A stretch of 64,000 nucleotides of DNA from Sycobia sp. Sy_11 (GCA_018907035.1 JACCIC010000189.1:956001-1020000); one strand, 5' to 3'. Shown: positions 21,629-33,069, counted from the stretch's first letter. Notes: generated from the letters alone by a model not told the origin. Numbers and translations: made by a program.

Positions 21629-22639
21629 CTTATACCGCAATATATAAGTTCCACTTGTATATTGCGTACATGCTTTCCTTCGTAATATATTTGAAAGATG
21701 ATGATGGAGTACGGGCAGGTGACTGTCTCTTGGTTTCTTTTTTATTCGGCCCAGATCCACTACATTGTATTATCGAGCTATTATATATGGTTTTAAAGAG
21801 CGCCTTTCAAGGCAGTTCCTACTTCAGCGACCAATAAACACGCCGATTCAAGTGTAAATTCAAACTGAAATCTTTTTAAAATCGCGCAAATATATAATTT
21901 TAAATTATTCTTGTGACAAAATTTAATTATCAGGGTAAAATCGAGTGATTCAATTTTAAACGAAATCGTAGTAAGTTCCCGTGAACTATACTGTTCATTT
22001 GTCATTTCTAAAGATTCTCAATTAAAATTAGAATTGAAATAACATAAAAGAAAATATAGTACAAAATATTCTGTTTTTTTTCTCGATTGTTTTGATATAT
22101 CTCATCTTGTTAATGAATCCGTCATTTTTTAAATACTTGCATTTGAATATTATTCTCAATTTTTTATAGCAACAACGCAGCTCCGATAAATAAATTGACA
22201 TCAACGTATAAATTTTCAATTATTATTATTTCCCATTATTATCAATTCGCATATTGAGCAGTACCGATAAGTTTATCAAAATAACGGTGTTTAATGTAAT
22301 TTCTATCCGCTACTTTACCATCATTTTTCAGGGACAACCTTATAATATGCAACTGTCGAAGTAAATATTCAAAGATACTCCTTGCTACTTTTAATTTATA
22401 TGCTTATTAGGAATGTTAGTTAATTATAGCTATCTAATTCTGAATAGTTTACCTCGAACCCCCCGTCGAGTTATCCTTTAAATACTTATTCTGTAAGACG
22501 CGAATTTCATACTGTAATTATATTGTATTATTTATTAGCATCACGTTGGAAGAAAAAAAGTTGAGCCTGGATGTACTGCGCTTAATATCCTTCTGTAACC
22601 TTCGCCAATCTATTTCTGTATTAAGGCATATATATATTA
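21627..22639. other. AT-rich desert
   Basis: Unique AT-rich DNA. No gene or element was recognised before the mariner remnant. Confidence 0.6.
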
Positions 22640-23590
22640 CAGGTTTGCAACTTAAAAAGTTCGTATTTGGTAGTAACTTCATATTTGTCGTCTGCGTCTA
22701 AGTTTTTTTTGACAATGACGACTCCAATATGTTAAATAGTATCGCAACATTTATTACATTTGGTCTGTCAAAGTGAAAATTAGTTTTTACAAAAATTGTC
22801 ATGTAGATAACGTCGAATTACGTACCGACAAAATAATATAGACGGCAAATTTTACTTTATGGGTTTCATTTAAAGAAAAAGGAATCTGAAGCTCATCCTG
22901 AAGATGTTCCAGGTGTCAGCGAGTGTGCGAAAAGTTATTTACGGTTTACAAAAGTGGTCATTTTAATATAGAATACCAATAGCGTCCTGGCCAAAAACGT
23001 AAGATTGAGGATCAAGATTTGGAAGCAATCCTTAATAATCCTGAAATTTTGTCTTCGGCGACAAGAATAGAATTGGGTTTAGTATCGAATTGTTACTAGG
23101 TATGATAAGTGAATCTATTACGATAGTCCAGGGAGCAAAATTCTGTTGTCTAATTTTTGTCCAGAACGTGAAAGCATGTGCTCTGCATTTGGCGAGATCA
23201 GACGGGCGTCGTCTACAGTCGAAGGCTATAATTGACAGCGACAACAATTTATGCATTTGAAGTTAGAATGGGGGACCATAAGGAGACACAAACTTTTCAT
23301 TATTGTCTTAAATATTATTTGGAACATAGCCGATGTAAGATTCTGCCCGATACGCCTGCTGATCTAGACATTATCCCTTCTGACTACCACGTGTCACGCT
23401 CGATGCAGAATGTCGACAACGGATTACGCTTCGTTTGACCATAGGATATAAAAAAATTTGCTTGATTCGTCCCTGACCCTCTAAAAAGGAGAGATTTTTT
23501 TCGAAACTTTGAGCACTGTTTCACATGGTCATTCAAGTAAAAGCCTAATTTTCATCTAAAATTTTCAACTGAACTTTTTATGTCTCGATT
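22640..23590 (+). mobile_element. Fossil mariner-type (Tc1/mariner) element
   Basis: Terminal regions share an inverted 13-mer, ACTTAAAAAGTTC (22650-22662) against GAACTTTTTATGT (23571-23583), with 12 of 13 pairing. The 5' end reads CAGGTTTGCAACTTAAA after a TA-rich flank, similar to mariner ends. Transposase pieces between them run in the expected order on the + strand. The span of about 950 bp is shorter than the usual 1.2-1.3 kb, implying internal loss. It is inactive. Confidence 0.7.
22867..23545 (+). pseudogene. Broken mariner transposase
   Basis: Four conserved pieces remain in different frames. The N-terminal KKKESEAHPEDV (from 22876) fits the helix-turn-helix part. After a frame change near 22950, KSGHFNIEYQ, a stop, then RPGQKRKIEDQDLEAIL match the linker block R(P/S)G(Q/R).K.(F/I)ED..LEA. 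From 23268 a frame carries an Asp (23274) in place of the HDNARPH block. It ends in IIPSDYHVSRSMQN, the third catalytic Asp box (PSDYH 23376-23390), with 35 rather than the usual 34 residues between the two Asp. A KNLLDSSLTL tail follows after a stop. The first catalytic Asp block is not recognisable. Stops and frameshifts make it non-coding. Confidence 0.75.
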
Positions 23591-23595
23591 CAAAT

Positions 23596-23883
23596 ATATC
23601 CGTATGTAACAGCATTAGCTGCGCGTACACCAGTAGCAGTTATATGGTAATATAACCAGTAACGCCTGCTCCTGGCTTAACACAAATGGAAGTGAGATAT
23701 ATACCGAGACGTACAATAAGGAGTTCATAGTAAGAGAGAGGAAGAGCGGGACAGTTAAAGAGCGAAGGAGTTAGGCAGAGCGTGAGAGGGAGGCAGCCCG
23801 GTGATCGAAGGATTGTCGCGTGTACCCTCTTGTGCGCGACTATAGTTTATAGGCGGTCTCGAAAAATCGCCCGGGATGGTAAG

Positions 23884-23926
<43 letters not shown>

Positions 23927-24290
23927 GTTTATAATCGACGCCGTGCGCCACGCGGATGATTTACGTCCGCATGCATGAATCATTTCGCGACGGCGCGGCG
24001 AGGGGCGAGGAAAGGGAAAAGCAATGGTACGGGTACGCCGGCGCGGGTCCGGTGCGCTCGGCCTCTACGGCCGCCTATAGAGAGATCGGCCGGATTCGCG
24101 TGCGCGGTTACGAGCGAGCGCGAACGGGTACGGGCGCGATTATGGGGACGACCGAGCGTCCCGCCCGACGCTCGTTTTCTCGCCAACCGTGAGCTGACAC
24201 GTGGATGCACCGAGAGCGAAGGCTATACAATATTAGTATAGTATCGCGCGATAGATGGACGGGCGTGTGTGCTTTTCTTCTCTCAATCGA
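23596..24290. other. Moderately GC-rich island with GA array
   Basis: CpG-rich from about 23940 to 24200, followed by a TATCGCGCGATA palindrome at 24242-24253. Frames are compositional. Confidence 0.5.
23886..23925. repeat. (GA)n microsatellite, about 38 bp
   Basis: Pure GA alternation between AAGGAGAAA and CGTTTATAATCG. Confidence 0.95.
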
Positions 24291-25011
24291 TAAGTGAATA
24301 TTTATGAATAGCCGAGCGACCGTTCGATGATTTTCTACGGCATAACCGACTTCCTGGACAGTCGTTTGCAGTCATCTACTGTACTGAATACGTTCGCGTC
24401 TTGTTCTACACGATTCTTGGCAAAACTTATGTCCTGAGTGGTTTAGGCACGTGATTGTCGATGAGTAGAATAAGTGTAGTAAGATTCATTCGGCTATAAT
24501 TAATTGTCATTTTTCAGTGACGAAAAGTAACGTTGTATGCGAATGTAGAAACAATCATTGATGCGATTAGTATGTATTGTACATACGACGATGTGGATGC
24601 GTAGATGTGTAAGTTATTCATTGCAGCTTATGAACTCTCAGGAAAAAATTACAGTTTATATAAGAATTCTCTGCATAGATAATAAATGAAAGAAGTTTCA
24701 CTGTTTTTTCACAATTTTTTTTTTGTCAGCATTATTAGGTTCGAGCGCGATCTTAATAAATGTTGTTTCAAATTCCCATTCAAATTTTAGTGTAAATTAT
24801 TTCAGTAATATTTTGAATTTTAAGTGATTCAATGACATACATTTCAGCGATAACAATGAGAAAAGCTTCGGTGAATTTTCCGGAATTTTCGATCATCTGC
24901 TATTAACAGCATATGTTTGAAAAGACTTTTATACTTTCACTGATTTCACATGCACGTCCAAGAAGTGAATCTGAATTTTAATAAACCATCATAAATCTAC
25001 TAGTATCTGTA
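24291..25011. other. AT-rich sequence, no gene seen
   Basis: Unique AT-rich DNA without a recognisable element. Confidence 0.55.
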
Positions 25012-25263
25012 AATAAATTCAATAAGGACTGAAATAGTTCTTAAGCGAGTTGACAGGACATTAGGGAAACGGACTCGAGTTTCTGGAATGGGGCTAGGCG
25101 CGCTTCATCCCGACGTATCATGTCAGCTCGTCGACAAAGCTATACGGGTAACTTCTACCTTATCTGAATCGCGGCGCTCTATATATTGGCAGGTTGAAGA
25201 TAACATGCGCTACCTAGCGGTGAGAAATACGTCTGACACGAACGTATATACTATAAGTACGTA
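25012..25263 (+). other. Exon-like GC bump with open frame (unidentified)
   Basis: Between TAA (about 25012) and TAA (about 25261) one + frame is open for over 80 codons but has only one internal Met. It includes GLGALHPDVSCQLVDKAIR and SRRSIYWQVEDNMRYLAVR. The GC-rich part (about 25060-25225) is bounded by GTTGACAG or CATTAG and by donor-like CGGGTAACT (25147) or AGCGGTGAGA (25218). Surrounding DNA is AT-rich. I recognise no family. It could be an internal exon, an old element or a regulatory block. Confidence 0.25.
25207..25220 (-). promoter_or_regulatory. CTCF-like site
   Basis: GCGCTACCTAGCGG reads on the minus strand as CCGCTAGGTAGCGC. It matches the CTCF core CCASYAGRKGGCRS at 12 of 14 positions. 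Confidence 0.3.
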
Positions 25264-25645
25264 AAAGTTATTGCTTACATTAGTAAAATTTCAGCTTTTT
25301 GAAAAATTCGCCGAAGGCAGTAAGCGTTACGCAAATAAATGAAAAGCTAGCCTAGAACGTGCTCAAATAAAAAGTGCAAAATACGCATCATGGATTTTTT
25401 TTTCACATTGTCGAAAGAATAATGATATTCTCTGATAATTTCTGACATGATAGTTATGTTTCTAAAAAAACACCTATTAAAATTATTTGTAAAATTATTT
25501 TCACTTTGACTTTTTTTTATTATGTGTTTAATCATAATATAAAAAGAATTATATCACATTTTTCTTTTTCTTTTGTTAATGTCCCATGGGATTGTAAAAT
25601 ATATAATACAACATTTAAATTGAAAATATAGGATCACCTATATTA

Positions 25646-25750
25646 TCGATGTACTCGAGTTGGCCACTTTGGCTTTCGTTTAGTGGCGTCTTCCTCTACA
25701 GGGTGGACATTTTCTTCGCCGGTGTATTCATGAAATTGCGATTCGGTCGA
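25646..25750 (-). other. Short coding-like frame, minus strand
   Basis: A 35-codon frame containing GEENVHPVEEDATKRKPKWP lies in a locally GC-richer patch within AT-rich DNA. No start, splice pair or family was identified. Confidence 0.12.
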
Positions 25751-25807
25751 TCACGTGCCGCGATATACTCGGCCGATTGAAATATTATAGGCCGTTTGCG
25801 CTTGTAA

Positions 25808-25818
25808 CCACCAGAGGG
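25808..25818 (+). promoter_or_regulatory. CTCF-like core
   Basis: CCACCAGAGGG matches all 11 positions of CCASYAGRKGG, but the trailing CRS is missing. It has opposite polarity to the site 590 bp upstream. Confidence 0.25.
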
Positions 25819-26184
25819 ATTTCGAAAAGCCATAATGGACCTTAAATTAAGAAAATATGTAATATTCGCAATCCCAGTATGCGGGCGCCGATTATATCGA
25901 AAATTCCATCGTTGCGATATCGTAATACGTTATCTAACAATATCGAACAGATAGTTAACGATATACGGTGGAATTTTTTAATAATTACACGCGATTTTAT
26001 TCGAAATATTATCAAAAATCGTAAGATTAATGTTTGTATATTTTATTATTTTACTTTATTTTTTAATCATCGTTTAAACAGATTATAATTCATATACTGG
26101 TCGTAAATCCGATATGAGAGTTATAAACACGTTGCTTGTATAAACTGGTATATGAAATGTAATCTTAGAGGAATTGAACTAAAG

Positions 26185-26235
<51 letters not shown>

Positions 26236-26400
26236 GTATACATGTATAAAATAGCTATAAAATTATTAATTAGAAATACAAGTTAGTAAAAAAGTACATA
26301 TTTTACATTCAATATCTTTTTTTTTTTTTTTTATTAACGTTTCACTTCTCTAGGTAATATATTCAACAGTATAACCATCACGATGCAACTAATTTAGTCG
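25819..26400. other. AT-rich desert
   Basis: Unique AT-rich sequence plus a TA array and a T17-type tract near 26318. Confidence 0.55.
26189..26230. repeat. (TA)n microsatellite, about 42 bp
   Basis: Pure alternation ending in CATATGTATACATG. Confidence 0.95.
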
Positions 26401-26611
26401 GCCAACACATTCGCCATTTTTATGGTATATCGATAAAATTGTGAATACAGCCATTCGGGCGCTTTTCCATACTACCCTTTTACTCCCTGCGGTAGAAACG
26501 GCAAAAATCCCCGTCCGCCGGAGCGCGAGCGACATTATATGGCCGAACGGAGGCGTCGGGACGGTGTCGCTCGCTCGGCGCCTCGCGCGAAACCCCGGCC
26601 GTTGCGCGCGC

Positions 26612-26613
<2 letters not shown>

Positions 26614-26662
<49 letters not shown>
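26614..26662. repeat. (TA)n microsatellite, about 49 bp
   Basis: Pure alternation following GCGCGCGCC, ending in CATACACATATACG. Confidence 0.95.
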
Positions 26663-26666
<4 letters not shown>

Positions 26667-26954
26667 CACATATACGCAACGCATTATAGACGTTTCGCTC
26701 GCGCTCTCGCGGAAGCCCCGGCGAGCCATAATACACCCGTCGGCCGCTCGTAAATTATGACAATAATTATCCGCTGACGCAACCTAGGCGCCGATATATA
26801 CATACATGCATACACGCGTGGCATATCGTACACCATCCCTGCCGCGCGATCCTTTCGCGTGCGAAGCGGGCCGCTGCCGTTCCGCGCTCCAGATGCGCGG
26901 CGCCGCGGCGATAATAAGGGCTCGCGCATGTAATGTACAAGAGGTTGTCTGTGC

Positions 26955-26956
<2 letters not shown>

Positions 26957-26985
<29 letters not shown>
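26957..26985. repeat. (TG)n microsatellite, about 29 bp
   Basis: Pure GT alternation between GTGCGA and CGTCTCTG. Confidence 0.95.
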
Positions 26986-26988
<3 letters not shown>

Positions 26989-27420
26989 CTCTGTGGTTAA
27001 GCATATATAGAGATGGCTGCAAAACTGACGGCTGCACACGGCTTCTCCGCCTCGTATTATATACGCGCGTTCGGCCTGGTAATTATTTCGACATGTTTGC
27101 GCAGCTCTCTGCCAGCTCCTGTGTAGCCTCCACCCCCCCGCCCCCTTTCAGCCTGGAATCAGAGTGGTAGAGGGTGCAACTTCGTATCGTGTAGGGAGGG
27201 GCTGGGGCAAAGACAAGACTTCGTTATCCATTAGATCTGTGACGAAATGGACACTATCTGGTTAGGAGTAAATACAGTATACCGATAGTTTTTTTTTTTA
27301 TCGTTTCGGGTCAGCGTGGCGTAGTAGCAGCAGCGGCAGTTCTCCCCCTATCCAAATATAGCAACGGCCATTATTCATTTGGGACATTGTTAGAGATAAA
27401 TAGAAGGTTGGATTTTGGTA

Positions 27421-27431
<11 letters not shown>

Positions 27432-27485
<54 letters not shown>
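27432..27485. repeat. (AT)n microsatellite, about 54 bp
   Basis: Preceded by a short ATATATATAC run and ending in CATGTTCGC. Confidence 0.95.
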
Positions 27486-27488
<3 letters not shown>

Positions 27489-27999
27489 GTTCGCCGTTAT
27501 TACATCGGTCCGGTTCGCATAAAGGAGTTCTTCATTTTTGTGGTTTTCACATATATACCTGTACACACATAGTTGAATTCTTATAAAAGAATCTTTTACC
27601 AGAGATTTTTTTATTATGCAAATATATTGCAAAGCGTAAAAACAAGATCTCAGAATCGGGAGAAATCTGTCGTTGAATATTAATGAAGTCGTCGTTCCAC
27701 GGTATTGTAAAGAAAGCTCGTCGACCGGTATAATTAATTGAACTTTGTTTGCAATTTTCGTACACGAAAGTAACGGTGAAACGGTATAGATATATATATA
27801 TTTTCGCTTCGCGGCTCGGGTACGGCGAGCAAAATCTACGCAATTTTCAATTCTCCCGCCGCTGTACCTGGTATTTCCGTTTTAATAACTCATCGGCGGA
27901 TTGGCAATTCCGCGATTAGCTTCACGCCCCTCCACCCCGCCCCCTGCTCCTGCGTGTGCCGGTGCGATTTTACGAATCGACCTGTTAGCCAATTCATCG

Positions 28000-28007
<8 letters not shown>

Positions 28008-28061
<54 letters not shown>
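28008..28061. repeat. (TA)n microsatellite, about 54 bp
   Basis: Pure alternation between GATCTTT and AGGGAATATATATAC. Confidence 0.95.
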
Positions 28062-28064
<3 letters not shown>

Positions 28065-28310
28065 GAATATATATACAGATACATATACATATAGAGGAGA
28101 ATGTTGGAATTGCATTGCACTTATAGACCGAGGCATGTCATTGCCGCGCTGTTACCGATAATCGCCCCTGTGTATCCAGCGACCGACCGATTCTCACGCA
28201 AAACAAGTTTATAGATTAGAGTATCATTGTGGGAGAGGAGGGGATGTTTTCCTTTTCGCCAATTGCTCGGTACAATTATGTTCCTGAATTGAAGTTTCCA
28301 ATTTTCTTCC

Positions 28311-28311
<1 letters not shown>

Positions 28312-28361
<50 letters not shown>
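28312..28361. repeat. (TA)n microsatellite, about 50 bp
   Basis: Pure alternation between CTTCCAT and CCATGTTTTATTG. Confidence 0.95.
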
Positions 28362-28363
<2 letters not shown>

Positions 28364-28711
28364 ATGTTTTATTGACTGATCGGTCGAATCGTTTACAAAC
28401 GCGCACAGATGTATGTGTAGAGATCATCTTTGAAAAACTTGCATGGTAAAACTTTTATCTTCTAGATATATTATTTTCTTTAGTTGCTGACAAAGTATCG
28501 AGTACAATTTGGTCCTTCTGTAAAAAATTCACTAATACAAGTTAGAAAAAAAAAGTAAAGATATGATGAAAACAAAATTGAACATGTAAAATTAAACATA
28601 ACAAATATACGATCGTATTTCAATCGTAAAAAAGGCGAAACATAACTTATGAGAAAAGACGCATTATGGCTTTTTGAACGCCTAAGTGCTTCACTTGTGC
28701 TGTAATCCATA

Positions 28712-28754
<43 letters not shown>

Positions 28755-28777
28755 ATATATATATATATATATATATA
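28712..28777. repeat. Compound (TATC)n-(TA)n
   Basis: About ten TATC units run without a break into about 25 bp of TA. Confidence 0.95.
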
Positions 28778-28988
28778 AACAAAGTACTCTTAACGATTCT
28801 GTCTCAAACGACTCTCTGAGATCTTTAACCCAACACAAGGATAACGAGAGAGAAAGGGACGGGATCCACTCGGTGCAATCACAATTCACCTGGTCATCGG
28901 GCAGGCGCGCGCCAGAATTCTCTCGACTGTCCATAATACCGTAACCTATAACTTATCAAGGCAAGCGCCGTTGTGACACGGGAAGGGA

Positions 28989-29052
28989 ACGAACGAGAGA
29001 GAGAAAGAGAGAGAGAGAGGGAGAGAGAGAGAGTGAAAGAGGGAGAGAGAGG
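28989..29052. repeat. GA-rich array
   Basis: Interrupted GA alternation over about 60 bp with AAAG and GGGAG breaks. Confidence 0.9.
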
Positions 29053-29352
29053 TATACACCCGGTAAAAAGGAGTAGCGCGGGATACACTTGGGTCCCTCT
29101 CATTGCTAATACACTGTCGAACGAGATGCCGCGCTGCGCTCGGACTCTCCGCCACCGCCCGCCTCCCACCCCCAAATGGCACCGAAGTCACGATCGCCGC
29201 GGCGGCTTCGGTGTATAATGTTGGCGCGGCCGAGGGAAGACCGACGGCCAAGCGCGGTCACGATCGATTCTTTCCGTATCCGGATCAGCGGTCACGAAAA
29301 ATCTAAATCGTACACGTAATTATATATGCGCGCGCATCGACGTGTATTTATA

Positions 29353-29416
29353 TGTGTGTGTGTGTGTTGTGCGCGCGCGCGCGCGCGTGTGTGTGCATGT
29401 GTATGTGTGTGTATAC
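29353..29416. repeat. Compound (TG)-(GC)-(TG) array
   Basis: TG, then about 20 bp of GC alternation, then TG again. The alternating purine-pyrimidine run over about 60 bp is Z-DNA-prone. Confidence 0.9.
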
Positions 29417-29710
29417 AGATACTGATAAATATGCTCATGCGCTCTGAGTGCCTACGTCGCCCCTCTCCGGCTCCACGACGGCAATTGACTCGCGGTAGTC
29501 TTGCTAAAGAGCCGCGCATCTCGCAAAGTGTCTCGCCCCGCGCGAATTTGTCACGACTGGCATATATATTGTGTGTATATATACGGGATCGTAGCGAGAG
29601 TAACCTTTCCCCTCCCCCATCCATCCACCCACCCACGCTGGTGTATTTCTCAATTCGTGAGACAACACGGCGAAGGGCACAATGGCCATTTTCTTCGTGT
29701 CACTGAGGGG

Positions 29711-29713
<3 letters not shown>

Positions 29714-29760
<47 letters not shown>
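29714..29760. repeat. (AT)n microsatellite, about 47 bp
   Basis: Pure alternation between GGGGTATT and CGTCCGCG. Confidence 0.95.
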
Positions 29761-29762
<2 letters not shown>

Positions 29763-29892
29763 TCCGCGATATAAATTTATAGATTTTTTTTCCTGGTCGC
29801 CCGACATATTTCTTACAGTATAGCTATACATAAGGAGACATATTTCGACTATATTCGAACGATTTCTAATTTGACGAATGGATAAAATGAAT

Positions 29893-29912
29893 TTTTATTT
29901 ATTTATTTATTT
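29893..29912. repeat. (ATTT)n tetranucleotide repeat
   Basis: Five ATTT units in AT-rich DNA. Confidence 0.8.
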
Positions 29913-30201
29913 GTCTTTTTCTTATCAATACATAATTGGTACTTTTGAAAACTGTGTCTTTAGGCAGACAAAAGAAACGATACGTATATTTTGTTCGATC
30001 GCGAGCGCAGTCGGAGGATAAGTAGTTTTGTAAAAATACGTTAAAGAGCCGCGATAGTATAGATCGACCCACATGTGGCACGAGAAATTCCGTCCCGATA
30101 CGACGCGGGTCGATCGAAAACAATTTCCGAGATATAATAACTGAATCTTGATAAATTCCACATGTTCCCGACGTAATGATCGAGCTTTCTCCGTGCGGGA
30201 A

Positions 30202-30203
<2 letters not shown>

Positions 30204-30257
<54 letters not shown>
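30204..30257. repeat. (TG)n microsatellite, about 54 bp
   Basis: The longest pure TG array in the window. Confidence 0.95.
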
Positions 30258-30261
<4 letters not shown>

Positions 30262-30521
30262 AACCTGCTCGCCCGTATCAAAATTTGCCTCCGCGCGCAT
30301 ACCGAATTGAAAAGCGATATATTTATTGTCATATTCCTCCGGCTTTTATCTTTGATTAATCGGGGCTGTGCATTGTTCTTCTGGCGCGCGCGTGGACATA
30401 CACACAGAAAAAACACAGTCACTCTTATATAATCCTACCTCTCTGAGATGAAGATGTAATCGTTTTGATATTGCGCGCGCGCTGCCCTCTCCGTTATCCG
30501 TCCGCGCGCGCTTATCCACGA

Positions 30522-30522
<1 letters not shown>

Positions 30523-30566
<44 letters not shown>

Positions 30567-30570
30567 TATA
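30523..30570. repeat. (AT)n microsatellite, about 38 bp plus tail
   Basis: AT alternation ending in a CATATATATA tail. Confidence 0.95.
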
Positions 30571-30866
30571 ACTTCTAAACCTTTTCTTACCGACTCCCCC
30601 TGCACGAGACTTTCGGTCGGATCGTCTAAAAATCGGTCGATTTCGCCACTATATAATATATGCTATATAATATGATTTCGTCGCCGCTCATGTATCGCCC
30701 GACCGATGACCCGTGTGGATTCCCTCTCCCCCACTTTCCTTGCCGAATCGCGAATGGTGCGACTGGAGATTGGCATCGGCGCGGGCGATGACGCAACCGA
30801 TTTCGGCTTTTTAAACCATTGTTTCGTTCCGGTAGTATATATAAGAATCTATATACGTAAGTATAT

Positions 30867-30867
<1 letters not shown>

Positions 30868-30932
<65 letters not shown>
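30868..30932. repeat. Compound (AC)n-(AT)n
   Basis: About 38 bp of AC runs into 26 bp of AT, the same order as the array at 9782. Confidence 0.95.
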
Positions 30933-30933
<1 letters not shown>

Positions 30934-31116
30934 CACGCATATAATCCGACCCAAGGGAGATATCAAAAGATATTTCGGAGGAGATGACGGTGTGCGCAGG
31001 GCTTTTGAGCTCTGTTCTTGGGCAGAGGAAGAGAAAAAAAATTATTAAGAGGACCGAAACGTGCGCGTAGCGAGACTCCGTGGGACTTTCGTATGTCATT
31101 CGGTGATACGTGAATA

Positions 31117-31120
<4 letters not shown>

Positions 31121-31161
<41 letters not shown>
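31121..31161. repeat. (TA)n microsatellite, about 41 bp
   Basis: Pure alternation between GAATATCTG and CATGGAGC. Confidence 0.95.
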
Positions 31162-31165
<4 letters not shown>

Positions 31166-31587
31166 GGAGCTTTCCCTTCTGCAAAGCACAGCCCGCACCT
31201 CGTACAATATATAATGCGCATTATTTCAAAGGCTTTCAAGCACGCGCGTTTTAATTTCTTAGCACGGCGCAACGAAGACGTTATCTGTATACCATAACTC
31301 GCAGCATTAACCGAATGATCCGAAGAAAAAGCTAAGAAAAGATTATCTCCCTTGTGTGCGCCTCCCCCCCCCCACACACACATGTGACAAGGCTCCCGGT
31401 TCATTTGCATATGTAGCTGTATTTAAACTCCAGATTGATATTTGTCGTTGATCATTGATAACGGCGACAATATGTCGGTATATATGCAGTAGTCGTGGCT
31501 TTAATTTTTCGTCCTTTTTTTTTTCTTACCTACGTTTAGTCCCTTTCGTGCGCATAAGTTGCAATCACAAATGGTTCAAAAGTAAAG

Positions 31588-31616
31588 AAAAAAAAAAAAA
31601 AAAAAAAAAAAAAAAA
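31588..31616. repeat. Poly(A) tract, about 29 bp
   Basis: An uninterrupted A run after AGTAAAG. It could be a decayed retroposed tail, but no target-site duplication was recognised. Confidence 0.9.
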
Positions 31617-31965
31617 CAAGAACAATACGCTAATTAACTCTATTGGCCATTACTTTGGATTATCCTCGAGGAATCTTTCGGTCAGCGAATGAACGCGGCG
31701 ACAGAAGATCGATCGTTTTTACGCGAAATCCACGCATCCATCCGTTGTTCACGGTCTTCGTAAAATGCAAACAATTCGCTTGCGCAAAAAAAAAAAAAAC
31801 TACGAGCCGTTGCTCGAAATAGCCGGCGATCGAACACAGGCGACATATCCGAAGTGGGCATTTCACCGGTTTTGAGAAGGCCTTGGGCAAGCAATGCACC
31901 GGGTGGAAATAATTTTCTGCCCACGACTCTACGGTTATCCATACATTTGATTCTTTTTTTCTTTA

Positions 31966-32199
31966 TTGCACGACAGAGGTGCGCTTCGCCTACAGTTGTC
32001 AGAGATCTTCAGTAATGCGGCTAATGACTATACGGTTCGCGTATGGTCATTAAATTTAGAACAGACGTCATCGTCGATGCTCGTTGGGCTTTTACCGCGC
32101 TGTGAACGCGACAATGGATACACTTTACGACATCGGTTACAATCCCATGAAAACAATAATTTTTTTTTCTCTGCATGCCTCAGCAGAATTCGCGCGTGA
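31966..32199 (+). other. Exon-like open frame with WD40-like wording
   Basis: A 77-codon + frame follows a pyrimidine-rich tract ending in GCACGACAG (about 31966-31974). It contains SNAANDYTVRVWSLNLE, matching the WD-repeat signature D.TVR(V/L)W. Only one such motif is visible and there is no clear donor. It could be an exon, a pseudogene piece or chance. Confidence 0.2.
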
Positions 32200-32301
32200 A
32201 AGATCGTAACTACATGCCATCAGTTTCAATTCGTACATAGAATTATCGATGCTTTGCGATCTGGATAAAAGGCCAAATTTTTTCAAAGTATTACTTTATT
32301 G

Positions 32302-32565
32302 ATGAGGCGATTGCGTCAGCTGACCAAGTCGCGCATTGTCACGCAAGTAGGAATCGACAGTTTTTTGAATCACGAGAATCACGCTTCCAATACTGGTCTG
32401 TTAAGCCGAAGTTTGCTAATTATTGCACTTACACGAGAATATGATGAGCCAATGAAGCAGAATTCGCTACAAAAACAAATTATTCCGAACAAATTTTCAC
32501 TCCAATGCTATGTTATTCATGATTTGAAGAAAGGTCCTATATATGTGGAAAATAGTGTCATATAA
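32302..32565 (+). other. Small ORF, unidentified
   Basis: An 87-codon frame starting at ATG 32302, 100 bp after the WD-like frame and on the same strand. Composition is ordinary for protein (mixed charged and hydrophobic residues), but it matches nothing I know and lies in AT-rich DNA. Confidence 0.15.
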
Positions 32566-32980
32566 TTGTCGTTATTAGTGTAGACATTATCTCATAGCGA
32601 ATAAATAAATTGCGCACTACTAGGCTAACCTTTTGAATCGAGCTACGAATAAATTCATACACCTAATATAAATTATTTACAGTACTCGCACCACGAAATA
32701 CACACACACACACACACACATAGCAACCATGACATTTAACGCAAAAATTGGGATTTTTTAGAGCGCATTGTCCTCTAGCGTATACAATTACATAATGCAA
32801 TTATATATACATAAACATTTGCCAACCACCATAAGCTTCGTGCACAGACCGCACTCGGTGAATAACGGTACCTTATACCTTATAAACACCTACCATACTA
32901 TATATATATCTATATAAGAATCCTGCGCTACATTGTATATATAATACCATAATGCACAGTTCTACGATGTTCCCTTAAGA
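32566..32980. other. AT-rich sequence
   Basis: Contains a (CA)n run at 32699-32720 and otherwise unique AT-rich DNA. Confidence 0.55.
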
Positions 32981-33025
32981 TTGCGCGCGGGCGCGAGCGA
33001 CTCGAATATGACGCCGGATCAACAG

Positions 33026-33069
<44 letters not shown>

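Larger units (their letters stand above)
26401..27380. other. GC-rich island, no supported gene
   Basis: CpG-rich from 26500 to 26920 with a TATCGATA word at 26428. Frames overlap on all strands and include the TA and TG arrays. Confidence 0.5.
27486..28710. other. Mixed sequence, no supported gene
   Basis: Moderate-GC patches (27820-27980) between TA arrays, and AT-rich DNA from 28430. Confidence 0.5.
28778..29713. other. GC-rich segment, no supported gene
   Basis: CpG-rich from about 29060 to 29290 and 29440 to 29560. Frames are compositional or repeat-derived. Confidence 0.5.
30258..31120. other. Mixed sequence, no supported gene
   Basis: CpG-rich patches near 30470-30515 and 30680-30790. 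Only repeat-derived frames are present. Confidence 0.5.

Noticed and set aside
31801..31870. tRNA-like TTCGATC (B-box-like) word on the minus strand
   Set aside because: No matching A box, acceptor stem or anticodon arm could be assembled around it.
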